A DNA stretch of 64,000 nt, from positions 41,048 through 105,047 of the forward strand of contig CAIYUV010000176.1 of assembly GCA_903929475.1 (NCBI GenBank). The letters run 5' to 3'. Shown piece by piece: positions 36,774 to 46,397 of the stretch. The translations under genes were made by a program, and so were the position numbers. The notes under the pieces are model-generated. The model did no database searches, had not been told where the DNA came from, and was given only the letters and a program-made list of their open reading frames with translations. Origin of the DNA: an uncultured Spartobacteria bacterium. GTDB taxonomy: Bacteria > Verrucomicrobiota > Verrucomicrobiia > Chthoniobacterales > Chthoniobacteraceae. Every line of letters starts with the position of its first letter. Position 1 is the stretch's first letter.

Positions 36774-39011
36774 ATGCATCTACAACTCCTCGACTGGATC
36801 ATCATCGTCGTCTCTCTGCTTATCTGCTTCGTGCCTGCGCTATTTTTTGGCAAGCGGGGCGGGAAAAATACGGCGGAGTTTTTCGCCTCGGGGCGCTCGG
36901 TGCCTTGGTGGCTGGCGGGGCTTTCGATGGTCGCCACGACTTTCAGCAGCGACACGCCAAATTGGGTCACGGAGCAGGTGCGCAAATTCGGCGTGGCGGG
37001 CAACTGGCAGTGGTGGGCGTTTGTGCTGACGGGCGTCGCGACGGTGTTCTTCTTCGCGCGGCTCTGGCGGCGTTCCGGCGTGATGACCGATCTGGAATTT
37101 TACGAAGCGCGCTACTCGGGCAAGGCGGCCTCGGTCGTGCGCGGCTTCCGCGCCATCTATCTCGGGCTTTTCTATAATTGCTTCATCATGGGCATGGTCA
37201 CGCTCGCCGGCTGCAAGATCGCCAATATCCTTTTCGCCATACCGCCGTGGCAGACGATTGTGTTCTGCGGCATCATGAACGTCGCCTTTGCATCGCACTC
37301 CGGTCTGTGGGGCGTGCTCGTCATAGACATGGTGCAGTTCTTCATCAAAATGACGGCGGTGGTCGCGGCTGCGTATTTTTCGCTGAAGGCGGTGGCGCTT
37401 CACACGGGAGTCGGCGAGAGCGCAATGGCGGGGCTGAATCACTTAGTCAGCAATCTTGGCGCGTTGCAGGTCATCACGCCCGACAAAGGCGAGCCGATCA
37501 TGTCCGCGATTGACGGCAAGGGTCAGCCGATTCTGGACATCCTGCCCAACTTCTCGATGGATCTGGCGCTGATGATTTTCATCATGCCCATCGCCATCGG
37601 CTGGTGGGCGAACTGGTATCCCGGCGCGGAGCCGGGCGGCGGCAGCTACATCGCGCAGCGGATGCTGGCGTCGAAATCCGAGAAGGATTCCCTCGGCGGC
37701 ACATTGTTTTTCAACCTTGCGCACTACGTCCTGCGCCCGTGGCCATGGATCATCACGGCGCTGTGCTCGATCATCATCTACCCCGACCTCGCTTCGATTA
37801 AGGCCGCGTTTCCAAATGCCGACCCCACTTTGATCGGACACGACAGCGCGTTCCCAGCGATGCTGAAATTTCTGCCCGTCGGCTTTGTCGGTCTCATGGT
37901 CGGCGGACTGATCGCGGCGAGTTCCTCCACGATCCTCACGCATCTCAACTGGGGATCGTCCTACTTGGTGCATGATTTTTACCGCCGCTTCGTCAGGGCG
38001 GACTCGGATGAAAAACATTACGTCAACGTCGGGCGGCTCTGCACCGTCGGCCTCTACATCGTCGCCGCACTGCTGAGCACGCAGATGAGTTCCGCGCAGC
38101 AGGCGTTTGAAATCCTGCTCTCCATCGGCGCGGGCACCGGCCTGCTCTACATCGTGCGCTGGCTCTGGTGGCGGGTAACGGCTTGGTGCGAAGTCACCGC
38201 CATGGCGTCTTCGATGATCGTCAGCGCAGCGTTGATAGTCTGTAATTCACCACGCGGAATGACTCATGGCGGTTTGATTTTTTCCGCAATCGGCGCCGGA
38301 ATACTTGTCATCAGCAAGGCACTCTCGAAGCGCAACGGAGATGAGCCGACGTTCAATCATATTGTAGCAACAGTCATCCCATTCGCGCCTTTTCTTGTTC
38401 TACTTCTCAAGGTCTATGGTTTCGAGGATGGCGGCATGCTTTGCTTCGCGTTCCTTGCTGTTTATCTGGCGGTCAACGCGGTTTTCAGCCTACGGGCTTC
38501 CAGTGCGTCAGTTTCGGCGCAATCCGCAATTACGCTCATCGGACACCTCATCAGCGTTGCCGGATTTATCATGGTCACGCTCGCGATAGTTGGCCCCAAG
38601 GGAGAAAGTCTGGTCGCAGACGCGGGCTTCGCTTCAAAGACTATTTTCACTGTGGCCGTCACGACTGCTTGCTGGCTCATAGCTGCCTTCTTAGGCCCGC
38701 AGACGGAACGCTCGAAGCTGATCGAGTTTTACCGCAAGGTGCATCCCGCCGGGCCGGGCTGGACGAAAGTGCGCATGGAAGCCGGTGTGACGGAATCCGA
38801 GGCCGCGCTGCACGGTGATCACATGGGTATGGCGACCGTTGGCTGGGTGTCCGGCTGCGTGGTGATCTGGTCGTCGCTGTTTGCCATCGGCAAATTTCTC
38901 TACGGACAGACGCAGGCGGCTTGGATCCTGACCGGCGTCTTTGTCGTCAGCGGCGCGGTGCTGCTCTACGTGGTGAATCACCTTTGGGATTCAAAAGAAA
39001 AGAAGCGCTGA
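36774..39011 (+). CDS. Sodium:solute symporter (SSS family)
   Basis: The ~745-residue membrane protein begins LLDWIIIVVSLLICFVPALFFGKRGGKNTAEFFASGRSVPWWLAGLSMVATTFSSDTPNWV, the first two helices of the sodium:solute symporter family with the ion-site Ser/Thr cluster. Further hydrophobic segments make about 13-15 helices. It is longer than the common 500-600 residues because of additional C-terminal helices and a hydrophilic tail. Substrate is probably a sugar or organic solute, not assignable. ATG at 36774 was chosen over an upstream TTG. It is probably expressed on its own. Confidence 0.88.
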   Translation: MHLQLLDWIIIVVSLLICFVPALFFGKRGGKNTAEFFASGRSVPWWLAGLSMVATTFSSDTPNWVTEQVRKFGVAGNWQWWAFVLTGVATVFFFARLWRRSGVMTDLEFYEARYSGKAASVVRGFRAIYLGLFYNCFIMGMVTLAGCKIANILFAIPPWQTIVFCGIMNVAFASHSGLWGVLVIDMVQFFIKMTAVVAAAYFSLKAVALHTGVGESAMAGLNHLVSNLGALQVITPDKGEPIMSAIDGKGQPILDILPNFSMDLALMIFIMPIAIGWWANWYPGAEPGGGSYIAQRMLASKSEKDSLGGTLFFNLAHYVLRPWPWIITALCSIIIYPDLASIKAAFPNADPTLIGHDSAFPAMLKFLPVGFVGLMVGGLIAASSSTILTHLNWGSSYLVHDFYRRFVRADSDEKHYVNVGRLCTVGLYIVAALLSTQMSSAQQAFEILLSIGAGTGLLYIVRWLWWRVTAWCEVTAMASSMIVSAALIVCNSPRGMTHGGLIFSAIGAGILVISKALSKRNGDEPTFNHIVATVIPFAPFLVLLLKVYGFEDGGMLCFAFLAVYLAVNAVFSLRASSASVSAQSAITLIGHLISVAGFIMVTLAIVGPKGESLVADAGFASKTIFTVAVTTACWLIAAFLGPQTERSKLIEFYRKVHPAGPGWTKVRMEAGVTESEAALHGDHMGMATVGWVSGCVVIWSSLFAIGKFLYGQTQAAWILTGVFVVSGAVLLYVVNHLWDSKEKKR

Positions 39012-39051
39012 CTTGCGGAAAAGCGGGCCGAAACGCTAGTCGCTTGGTTGC

Positions 39052-39951
39052 ATGAAAAAACCAACACTCCTCGTCCTTGCCGCGGGCATGGGCAGTCGCT
39101 ACGGCGGATTGAAACAGATGGACCCCGTCGGGCCTGCGGGCGAGACGATGATTGATTACTCCGTCTTCGACGCGATGCGCGCGGGCTTCGGCAAACTCGT
39201 GTTCGTCATCCGTCGCGACATCGAGGAGGCGTTCAAGGAAATCGTCGGCTCCCGCTTCGACCAGCGCATCGCGGTCGAGTATGTCTTTCAGGAAATGGAG
39301 CGCCTGCCCGCTGGATACACCGTCCCGCCGGGACGCACAAAACCCTGGGGCACCGCACACGCGATCCTCGCGGCGGAGGAAACGATTCAAGAGCCGTTCG
39401 CGGCGATCAATGCGGACGACTTTTACGGCACGGACTCCTACCGCACTCTCGCGCAGCATCTGCAATCCGGCAGCCCGGACTATGCGATGGTCGGCTTTGT
39501 CCTGCGCAATACGCTGTCGGAATTCGGCAGCGTCGCTCGCGGCGTCTGCGAACTGGCCGCCGACGGCTATTTGAAAACCGTGACCGAGATCACCAAGATC
39601 GAGCCCGACGGCAACGGCGCGAAATACACCGACGCGAAGGGCGCGTTGCAAAAGCTCACCGGCGACGAACTCGTCTCGATGAATATGTGGGGATTCCACC
39701 CCTCGCTCTTTGCGCATCTGCGCCGCGAGTTTTCTGACTTCCTCGCAAAGCACGGGCGCGAGGAAAAATCCGAGTGCTACATTCCGAGCGTCGTCGGCAG
39801 CCTTGTCGAAAGCGGGCGCGAACGCTGCCAGATGCTGCGTTCCAACGCATCGTGGTTCGGCGTGACGTATCGCGAAGACCGCGAGCGCGTCGTCGCCAGC
39901 ATCCGCGCACTGATTTCTCGCGGCGAATATCCCGAGAAACTCTGGGCGTAA
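39052..39951 (+). CDS. Sugar-phosphate nucleotidyltransferase
   Basis: The 299-residue protein starts PTLLVLAAGMGSRYGGLKQMDPVGPAGETMIDYSVFDAMRAG, the NTP-binding loop of nucleotidyltransferases. It continues with PWGTAHAILAAEETI and FAAINADDFYG, the Mg-binding acidic site. It resembles glucose-1-phosphate or related sugar-1-phosphate nucleotidylyltransferases. Substrate and nucleotide are not clear from sequence. It follows the symporter after 40 bases. Confidence 0.85.
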   Translation: MKKPTLLVLAAGMGSRYGGLKQMDPVGPAGETMIDYSVFDAMRAGFGKLVFVIRRDIEEAFKEIVGSRFDQRIAVEYVFQEMERLPAGYTVPPGRTKPWGTAHAILAAEETIQEPFAAINADDFYGTDSYRTLAQHLQSGSPDYAMVGFVLRNTLSEFGSVARGVCELAADGYLKTVTEITKIEPDGNGAKYTDAKGALQKLTGDELVSMNMWGFHPSLFAHLRREFSDFLAKHGREEKSECYIPSVVGSLVESGRERCQMLRSNASWFGVTYREDRERVVASIRALISRGEYPEKLWA

Positions 39952-40020
39952 AATTGCGTCCCGTTTTCAAACACCCTCTAAGAAACGCCCGCTCGGATAA
40001 TCAAACTCCCGCCCATCATC

Positions 40021-42111
40021 ATGCACATGAATACCACTACGAAGTCCCTCTTCCTCTCCGCCCTCACTGGCATTTTTCTCACTCACTCTGCCTCGGCATT
40101 CGAGAGCCTCGGTAAAGGCAACGCCAGTTTGATTGGTGGCGATTTGTCGGACCCGACGGACACCGTCGAGCTGGCGATGAATCCCGGTGAAGGAAAAACG
40201 GAGGAGGAGATGAAGCCGAAGAACGCCACTTGGGTGAAGATGACTCACTGGCCGTCCAGCGGGCCATACTCGATGCCGCATCAGCGTCACGCGTATCAAA
40301 GCTGGGTGGGCTCGCCGGCTGCGGGCATTTTCATGAACAAGCCCGAAAAGACAAAGTGGTATGTGGCTTTCCGCGAAAGCGGCTACGGCGGCCCGTCGAA
40401 GGCGGACCCATATTACTGCGCCATCGAGTTGAAGGACGCGTTCACGCTGACTCATTTCACCATCACGACCGGCGGCCCCGATGTGCCGGATCGCGATCCG
40501 AAGGAATGGGCCATCCAGGGCTCCAATACCGGCGAGGAAGACGACTGGACGGACATCTACCACTGCAAAGCCGAGGATCGCAGCGGCACCGCATTCCAGC
40601 CGGGCGGACGCTTCGAGACATTCCTGTTCACATCGTTCGATTCAGCCAGCCTCGCCAAATCCGTCACGCCCGCCGACGCCAGGAAACTCGAAACCAAACT
40701 CGCCGGAAAGAAGCTCGTGAAAGCGGACTTCACCCGCCCTGCGAAGCCATTCACCCACTTCCGCGTCGCCATTTACTCGTGCTTTAATCCGAGCGCGGTG
40801 AATTGGATCTACCGCAATCAAAACAGCTTTTACCTCGGCCAGCTCGAACTGTTCGGCGTGCCGGGAGCGAAGGAGAAAATTGCCAAGGCACCGAAAGTCG
40901 AGGCACCCGTCACGCCTCCCCCGCTGGATGCACCGTTCATCATTTCCTACTGGTGCGGCCCGACCAAGGAGCAGACCAATCTCGAGCGCATGAAAGAAGT
41001 CGCCGAGTGCGGCTTCAACGTCGCTCAAGCGCCAGACTTGTGGGAGCCGCACGATGCTGCGCAGCAGGCGTTCAACCTGAAGTTCCTCGATCTCTGCCAG
41101 CAGGCTGGCATCAAAGCCTTCATCTATGACGGCCGTGTGGTCACCAACGGCCATTGGGAAAAATTCCAGCAATCGGACATTCCCGGGATTCAGAAGGACC
41201 TCGACGCGATGATCGCGGCCTATTCCAAGCACCCCGCTCTCATGGGATTCGTCCTCGGAGATGAAATGGGCACCGATGCACACCCCCGGCTCGGCTTCGT
41301 CACCCAGTATCTGCTGAAGAAAGACCCCACGCACCTCCCGTATTACAACCTTCTGCCCAACTACGCAAATACACCCCCCGGCTACGACCGCCTCACCAAG
41401 GATTATTTGAAAGTGGTCAAGCCCGCGCTGTTGAGTTGGGACGCCTACTGGCAGATGCACGAGGAAAACGAAGGACGCTACTACTTCGAAAACCTTGAGA
41501 CTGTGCGCCGCAACTGCCTGAAGGCCAAAACACCGTTCAACCAAATCATCGTCTCGCTGGCGCACATGGGCTACCGCGAGTGCAGCGAAGGCGATCTGCG
41601 CTGGCAGGTGTGGACATCGCTGGCCTACGGCTCGCGCGGCATTCAATACTTTACCTACGTCCACGTGCCCGGAATGGCCACCGGCGATTCACCCGGCCTG
41701 CTGGCCAAGAACATGACGCGCGACCGGAAATACACATACGTTCAGACGATCAACCGCCGCATCGCCAAGCTCGCCCCCACGCTCGTGAAACTCACCTCCA
41801 CCGGCGTCTATCACACCAACCCCACCGTCGGCACAGTCCCCCTCCTGCCCGAAGCCCCGATCGCAAAAATCGAAGGCGGCAACGTCGTGCTCGGCTGCTT
41901 CAAAGACGCAGCGGGGAAAGTTTACATCCTGCCGGTCAACAACAGCACCGGCGCAAAAATCACCGCCAAGCTGACCTTGGCCGGCAAATTCGCCACCACC
42001 GCCGAAGTATCGCAGGAGACAGGCGCACTCCTCCCCGCCACCCCCGCCCCCGGCAAAGTCCTCGAAGTCACCCTCGAAGCCGGCGAAGGAAAATTGTTCC
42101 TGCTCAACTGA
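40021..42111 (+). CDS. Exported glycosidase-like protein
   Basis: The 696-residue product has a signal peptide (LFLSALTGIFLTHSASAF). The N-terminal part resembles an F5/8 type C-like beta-sandwich (FTLTHFTITTGGPDVPDRDPKEWAIQGSN, FTHFRVAIYSCFNPSAVNWIYRNQNSFYLGQLELFG). A probable TIM-barrel follows (APFIISYWCGPTKEQTNLERMKEVAECGFNVAQAP, HPALMGFVLGDEMGTDAHP, WDAYWQMHEENEGRYYFENL, RWQVWTSLAYGSRGIQYFTY). Glu residues in GDEMG and HEENE are candidates for catalysis. The C-terminal beta-domain (YILPVNNSTGAKITAKLTLAG) fits a glycoside hydrolase accessory domain. I cannot assign a family. It may be co-transcribed with the CotH genes. Confidence 0.68.
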   Translation: MHMNTTTKSLFLSALTGIFLTHSASAFESLGKGNASLIGGDLSDPTDTVELAMNPGEGKTEEEMKPKNATWVKMTHWPSSGPYSMPHQRHAYQSWVGSPAAGIFMNKPEKTKWYVAFRESGYGGPSKADPYYCAIELKDAFTLTHFTITTGGPDVPDRDPKEWAIQGSNTGEEDDWTDIYHCKAEDRSGTAFQPGGRFETFLFTSFDSASLAKSVTPADARKLETKLAGKKLVKADFTRPAKPFTHFRVAIYSCFNPSAVNWIYRNQNSFYLGQLELFGVPGAKEKIAKAPKVEAPVTPPPLDAPFIISYWCGPTKEQTNLERMKEVAECGFNVAQAPDLWEPHDAAQQAFNLKFLDLCQQAGIKAFIYDGRVVTNGHWEKFQQSDIPGIQKDLDAMIAAYSKHPALMGFVLGDEMGTDAHPRLGFVTQYLLKKDPTHLPYYNLLPNYANTPPGYDRLTKDYLKVVKPALLSWDAYWQMHEENEGRYYFENLETVRRNCLKAKTPFNQIIVSLAHMGYRECSEGDLRWQVWTSLAYGSRGIQYFTYVHVPGMATGDSPGLLAKNMTRDRKYTYVQTINRRIAKLAPTLVKLTSTGVYHTNPTVGTVPLLPEAPIAKIEGGNVVLGCFKDAAGKVYILPVNNSTGAKITAKLTLAGKFATTAEVSQETGALLPATPAPGKVLEVTLEAGEGKLFLLN

Positions 42112-42144
42112 ACCAGCGAGGGTCGTAACACGCGACACCTCCTA

Positions 42145-43407
42145 ATGATGACTATTACTTCCCGCATCGTATCGCTGCTCGTGCTTCCGCTGGTGACCGC
42201 CACTTTGCTGGCTGCACCGGAAGAGCCACCGAAAGCGACGAAAAAAAGCGCCGCACCATCGCCCGACAAATCCGCTGCGGACAGCGAGGCGTTTTTTAAC
42301 AGCGCGAAAATCCCGCGCGTGGATATTACGATTGGACTGACGCCCGGTTTCGTGAAACCCCTCGGCCCGCTGCTCGCCGACCCGCGCAAATACGTCAAAG
42401 CCACGCTCACCGTGGACGGCAAGGTGTATCCCGATGTCGGCATCCATCTGCGTGGCGGCTCCGGCAGTTTCCGGCAGATCAATGAAAAGGCCGGGTTCAC
42501 GATCAGCATGGGGAAATTTGGCGGGAAGGAAAAGTTTCACGGCATGTCGAAGTGGAGTCTCAACAACTCCGCGCAGGACGGCAGCTACCTCTCGGAACTC
42601 GTCTGCGGCGAATTGTTGCGTGCCGCCGGTGCGCCAGCCGCACGCTTCCAACACGCCGTCGTGAGCGTCAACGGGCAGGTGCGCGGCTTTTACTGTTTGA
42701 AGGAGGGCTACGACTCGCAGTTTCTGAAGCGGCATTTCAAAAACGCGGATGGCAATTTTTACGACGGTGGATTCCTCCGCGACGTGGATCAGCAGCTTGA
42801 ACTGACAAGCACCAAGGACGACGTGAAGGACTGGGCCGACTTGAAAGCGCTCACCGCCGCCGCCCGCGAGCCCGACCCGCAAAAGCGTTTCGAGGGCTTG
42901 GAAAAATTGCTCGACATGGACGCCTTCATCAACGCCTTCGTCGTGCTCACCATTGTCGGGGATTGGGACGGATACATCTACAACCGGAACAACTATCGCG
43001 TTTATCACCACCCCAAGCTCGACAAAATCACCTTCATCCCTTCGGGCATGGATCAGGAGTTTTTCGCCGTGCGGGGCCACGCGGCCAGCGCCGACCAGGT
43101 CACGGCTTTACCGCCCATCGGCCCCAATCCATGGGCCGGCCCGAGAACTCCGCAGGGCCTCGTCGCGCAAGCCGTCTATTCCACGCCGGAGGGCAAAGCG
43201 CGATACGTAAAGCGCCTCACCGAGATCAACAGCACGCTGATGGATCCCGAAAAATGGAACAAGCGCCTCGACGAACTTCAGGCGCGACTCCAACCCGAAA
43301 TCGCCAAAGTGGATCCCGCTGCCGGAGCCAATTATCCGAACGAAGTCAAACGCATCCGCAACTTCTTCAACGTCCGCAGCAAGGCTATCGAGCGACAGCT
43401 CAAATAA
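42145..43407 (+). CDS. CotH kinase family exported protein (copy 1, intact)
   Basis: The 420-residue protein has a signal peptide (IVSLLVLPLVTATLLA). The CotH-type domain contains VGIHLRGGSGSFRQINEKAG, KFHGMSKWSLNNSAQDGSYLSELVCGELLRAAGAPAAR, VVSVNGQVRGFYCLKEGYD, IVGDWDGYIYNRNNYRVYH and FIPSGMDQEFF. CotH proteins have an atypical protein-kinase fold; the C-terminal GDWDG and GMDQ motifs carry likely metal ligands. It is exported, so it may modify a secreted or surface protein. The 33-base gap to the preceding glycosidase-like gene and the tandem paralogue downstream suggest a single locus. Confidence 0.88.
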   Translation: MMTITSRIVSLLVLPLVTATLLAAPEEPPKATKKSAAPSPDKSAADSEAFFNSAKIPRVDITIGLTPGFVKPLGPLLADPRKYVKATLTVDGKVYPDVGIHLRGGSGSFRQINEKAGFTISMGKFGGKEKFHGMSKWSLNNSAQDGSYLSELVCGELLRAAGAPAARFQHAVVSVNGQVRGFYCLKEGYDSQFLKRHFKNADGNFYDGGFLRDVDQQLELTSTKDDVKDWADLKALTAAAREPDPQKRFEGLEKLLDMDAFINAFVVLTIVGDWDGYIYNRNNYRVYHHPKLDKITFIPSGMDQEFFAVRGHAASADQVTALPPIGPNPWAGPRTPQGLVAQAVYSTPEGKARYVKRLTEINSTLMDPEKWNKRLDELQARLQPEIAKVDPAAGANYPNEVKRIRNFFNVRSKAIERQLK

Positions 43408-43536
43408 TCCCGCCGCTTCGTGTCTTCCTGTCTTCGTGGTTCATCATCGTGATTCAAACCGCGAAGCAGCAAAGCAACGAAGGAATATTATTCCTGCTGA
43501 TCGGATGGAGCGAGGGTTGTTGAAGACGACTCAAAA
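43408..43536 (+). other. Intergenic spacer with exported-gene-type repeat
   Basis: The spacer contains a stretch with repeated CTTCGTG/TCTTC units (43417-43443) of the kind often dispersed in this group. No ORF or terminator is seen. Confidence 0.4.
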
Positions 43537-44780
43537 ATGAATGTAACTTCCCGTCTTGCGCTATTGCTCGCGCTTCCGTTGCTGACCGCCACTTTACTGG
43601 CGGCACCAGAGCCGACGAAGCTGGCCCCGAAAAACGGAACGGAAAAATCGCCGGACAAGGCGGCAGCCGAAAGCGATGCGTTCTTTAACAGCGGAAAAAT
43701 CCCGCACATCGAGATTACGCTCGGGCTCACTCCCGGATTCATCAAACCCAACGGCCCGCTGCTCGCCGACCCGCGCAATACATCAAAGCCACGCTCACTG
43801 TGGACGGCACCGTGTATCCCGATGTTGGTATCCATCTCCGCGGCGGAGCCGGCAGCTTCAAGCAGATCAATGAGAAGGCCGGGTTCACGATCAGCATGGG
43901 GAAATTTGGCGGGAAGGAAAAGTTTCATGGCATGTCGAAGTGGCATCTCGCCAACTCTGCGCAGGACGGCAGCTACCTTTCCGAACTCATCTGCGGCGAA
44001 TTGCTGCGGGGTGCCGGTGCGCCAGCCGCGCGCTTCCATCACGCCGTCGTGAGCGTCAACGGGCAGGTGCGCGGCTTTTACTGTTTGAAGGAAGGCTACG
44101 ACTCGCAGTTTCTGAAGCGGCATTTCAAAAACGCGGACGGCAATTTCTACGACGGCGGATTCCTCCGCGACGTGGACCAGCAGCTCCAACTCACAAGCTC
44201 CAAGGACGACGTAAAGGACTGGGCCGACTTGAAAGCGCTCACCGCCGCCGCCCGCGAGCCCGACCCGCAAAAGCGTTTTGAGCGGCTGGAAAAGCTGCTC
44301 GATATGGACGCCTTCATCAACGTGTTCGTCGTGCTCACCATCGTCGGAGATTGGGACGGATACATTTACAACCGGAACAATTACCGCGTCTATCACGACC
44401 CCAAGCGCGACAAGATCACCATCATTCCATCGGGTCTGGATCAGGAGTTCCGGCGCGGAGGAGGTTCATACAATCCGCCCATCGGCCCGTCTCGAACCAA
44501 TCCCTATGGCGGGCCGAGTGCGCCGCAGGGCCTCGTCGCGCAAGGCGTCATTTCGACTCCGGAAGGCAAGGCGCGATATGTGAAACGTCTCGCCGAGATC
44601 AACAGGACGCTGATGGACCCCGAAAAATGGAACAAGCGGCTCGATGAACTACAGGCGAGACTCCAACCGGAAATCGCCAAAGTGGATCCGGGAGCCGGGG
44701 GCAATTATCCCAACGAGATCAAGCGCATCCGCGACTTCTTCAACGCTTGCAGCAAGGACATCGAGGCACAGCTCAAGTAA
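43537..44780 (+). pseudogene. CotH kinase family protein (copy 2), frameshifted
   Basis: Copy 2 of the preceding gene, with very high similarity throughout. Its reading frame breaks near 43777. Where copy 1 reads CGCAAATACGTCAAAG, this copy reads CGCAATACATCAAAG, one A fewer. The first frame (43537 on, signal peptide LALLLALPLLTATLLA through GLTPGFIKPNGPLLADPR) is lost there and the conserved domain continues in a second frame (VDGTVYPDVGIHLRGGAGSFKQINEKAG to the end at 44780). All CotH motifs after the shift are intact (GDWDGYIYNRNNYRVYH, IIPSGLDQEF). If the missing A is real this is a recent pseudogene; if it is a sequencing error the protein would be about 414 residues. Confidence 0.85.
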
Positions 44781-44813
44781 GTCCTGGGGAGCGGCGCCCC
44801 ATTTCCCTCCGCC

Positions 44814-45254
44814 TCAAAAATCAATCCGCACGATGGTGAATTTGCGGGGGTTGCCGTCCACTTCGAGCAACACGCGTTCGCCAACTTCGGTGCCAAGAAG
44901 ACTTCTGCCGATGGGCGAAGTCCAGCTAACCCAGCCCGGCTCGAAATGCTGCTCGTCCACGCCGACGATGCGGTAGCTCGCAGTATTTCCGTCCGCATCG
45001 CGAAGCTCCACTTTCGCTCCGATCACCACAGCCTCGGGAGTCTCGATGGGACGCTCGACGATGGTGACGGAAGCGAGGATGCGCGCGATTTCCGCCGCGC
45101 GCTCGCCGTCGGCATTCGTCAGCTCGGCGCGTAGTCGCTTTGCGCCGTTCGTAGTCATGTAGTTCGGTGCGCCGGGTGGAAGGCCCGGTGTCGTCCGCGT
45201 CCGCGTCGAGCGTTCCAGCGGCGCGTCATCTTCCTTGGTGAAAGCCTTGCTCAT
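44814..45254 (-). CDS. GreA/GreB-type transcript cleavage factor
   Basis: The 146-residue protein has a shortened N-terminal helical region (YMTTNGAKRLRAELTNADGERAAEIARILASVTIVE) and a C-terminal GreA/GreB domain (AVVIGAKVELRDADGNTASYRIVGVDEQHFEPGWVSWTSPIGRSLLGTEVGERVLLEV). The Gre C-terminal domain binds RNA polymerase and the coiled coil reaches into the secondary channel to trigger transcript cleavage. The acidic tip residues are less obvious here, so it may be a Gre-like regulator rather than a true cleavage factor. It overlaps the LamG-like gene by four bases. Confidence 0.82.
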   Translation of the reverse strand: MSKAFTKEDDAPLERSTRTRTTPGLPPGAPNYMTTNGAKRLRAELTNADGERAAEIARILASVTIVERPIETPEAVVIGAKVELRDADGNTASYRIVGVDEQHFEPGWVSWTSPIGRSLLGTEVGERVLLEVDGNPRKFTIVRIDF

Positions 45255-46096
45255 TTTTCATCGAACACGATCGCGTAACGCTCGCGCAACGAATGGATGA
45301 GCGTCTTCAATTCCGCATCCGGCAAAGGGCGCGCGAAAATAAGAAAGCGCGCGATTTCACCATCGAACGACTCGTGCCCCGGATGATTCGTCGCGTCGCG
45401 CTCCTGTCCAATGGACATCTTCGATGGATTGGCCTTTGGGTTCACAGGAATTTCCTTCTCCCCGGCGGGCGTGGAGCTGTTCACAAAAAGCTCCAGCTTC
45501 ACCTTGTCCGTGCCCGCCGCCATGCGCCCCGCCACGATGTAGAAACGCCCCGTCTCGAGCTTCGGCCCCAGCACTTGCGGATTGTTTTTGTCAAAGCGCC
45601 CGAAGGAGATCCCATTGCGTGCGCCCCACCACACGGTGTTGTCGTCCTTGAGACATCCCCACACGCCCTCGAAGTTGTCGCTGTTTTTCAAGTTGCCGAA
45701 AAAGGAATTCACGTCCTGTAGTCCGACGCGCTGCTTGTGCGCGGCGAGCACCGTGACCCACGTGCAGCCGCCGCCCTGCGTGAGCGCATCAAACGCGTCC
45801 TCGTCCATGCACGTGAGTTCCTGCTGCAAAAAGACAAGCGAGTTGTGCCCGTTCAATTCCTTCACCACCTTGCGCACCGTTGGTTGTCCCGAGCCCTTCA
45901 CCTTCCGTCCTTCATCGCGGCTCACAAAATCCTTCGCCGCAAAACTAGCCGCCTGATTTTGCCAGAGCGAAACACGACCGTCCTCCCCGGCGGTCACACC
46001 GCGATCCGCATCGAGATCCAAAATCGCCTCCTGTGCAAAACACGGCAGCGAAAGGAATGCGAGGAAGGCAGCAAGGGAAGTCGTTGTGTGTTTCAT
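45251..46096 (-). CDS. Exported LamG/concanavalin-like domain protein
   Basis: The ~281-residue protein has a signal peptide (LAAFLAFLSLPCFAQ). It carries a jelly-roll LamG-like domain: AILDLDADRGVTAGEDGRVSLWQNQAASF, TWVTVLAAHKQR, LETGRFYIVAGRMAAGTDKVKLELFVNS, and HESFDGEIARFLIFARPLPDAELKTLIHSLRERYAI, the typical end of such domains. It probably binds carbohydrate or another surface ligand. ATG at 46096 is chosen because an in-frame upstream extension lacks signal features. It overlaps the Gre-type gene by ATGA, an odd pairing of an exported and a transcription protein. Confidence 0.82.
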   Translation of the reverse strand: MKHTTTSLAAFLAFLSLPCFAQEAILDLDADRGVTAGEDGRVSLWQNQAASFAAKDFVSRDEGRKVKGSGQPTVRKVVKELNGHNSLVFLQQELTCMDEDAFDALTQGGGCTWVTVLAAHKQRVGLQDVNSFFGNLKNSDNFEGVWGCLKDDNTVWWGARNGISFGRFDKNNPQVLGPKLETGRFYIVAGRMAAGTDKVKLELFVNSSTPAGEKEIPVNPKANPSKMSIGQERDATNHPGHESFDGEIARFLIFARPLPDAELKTLIHSLRERYAIVFDEK

Positions 46097-46364
46097 GGCG
46101 TATCGTTTGATGGCGCGCAGTTTCATCACCACGAAGCCCGCACCGCAATAGAGATGAACCTCGCCCGTGAAAAATACCACCCCTCCGCCTAGCTCATCAC
46201 GCTCACGTAGAAAGGTGGTGTCCTCATTTGGAAACAAGGAAGGCATTTGGAAATGGGCACATCCCGCAGATGCGACAACTTTCCTTTCATGGCTTCATGG
46301 CTTCCAAATTCAAAACAGGACACTGCCGAATTTCACACGACGCCATTTCTTTCCAGCCTCGGGC
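46097..46364. other. Non-coding region before RNase P RNA
   Basis: This gap between the minus-strand LamG-like gene and the plus-strand RNase P RNA holds no supported gene. Small AT-rich direct repeats (ATTTGGAAA units near 46219 and 46249; TTCATGGCTTCATGGC near 46287) are the only structure seen. Confidence 0.4.
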
Positions 46365-46392
46365 TTGCGCGGCTTGTGCGCGCCACTATAGT
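46365..46392 (+). promoter_or_regulatory. Predicted sigma-70 promoter of RNase P RNA
   Basis: TTGCGC (46365-46370), a 16-base spacer and TATAGT (46387-46392) precede the RNA 5' end at about 46398 by 6 bases. This is a good match for a housekeeping promoter. Confidence 0.7.
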
Positions 46393-46397
46393 CGGCG

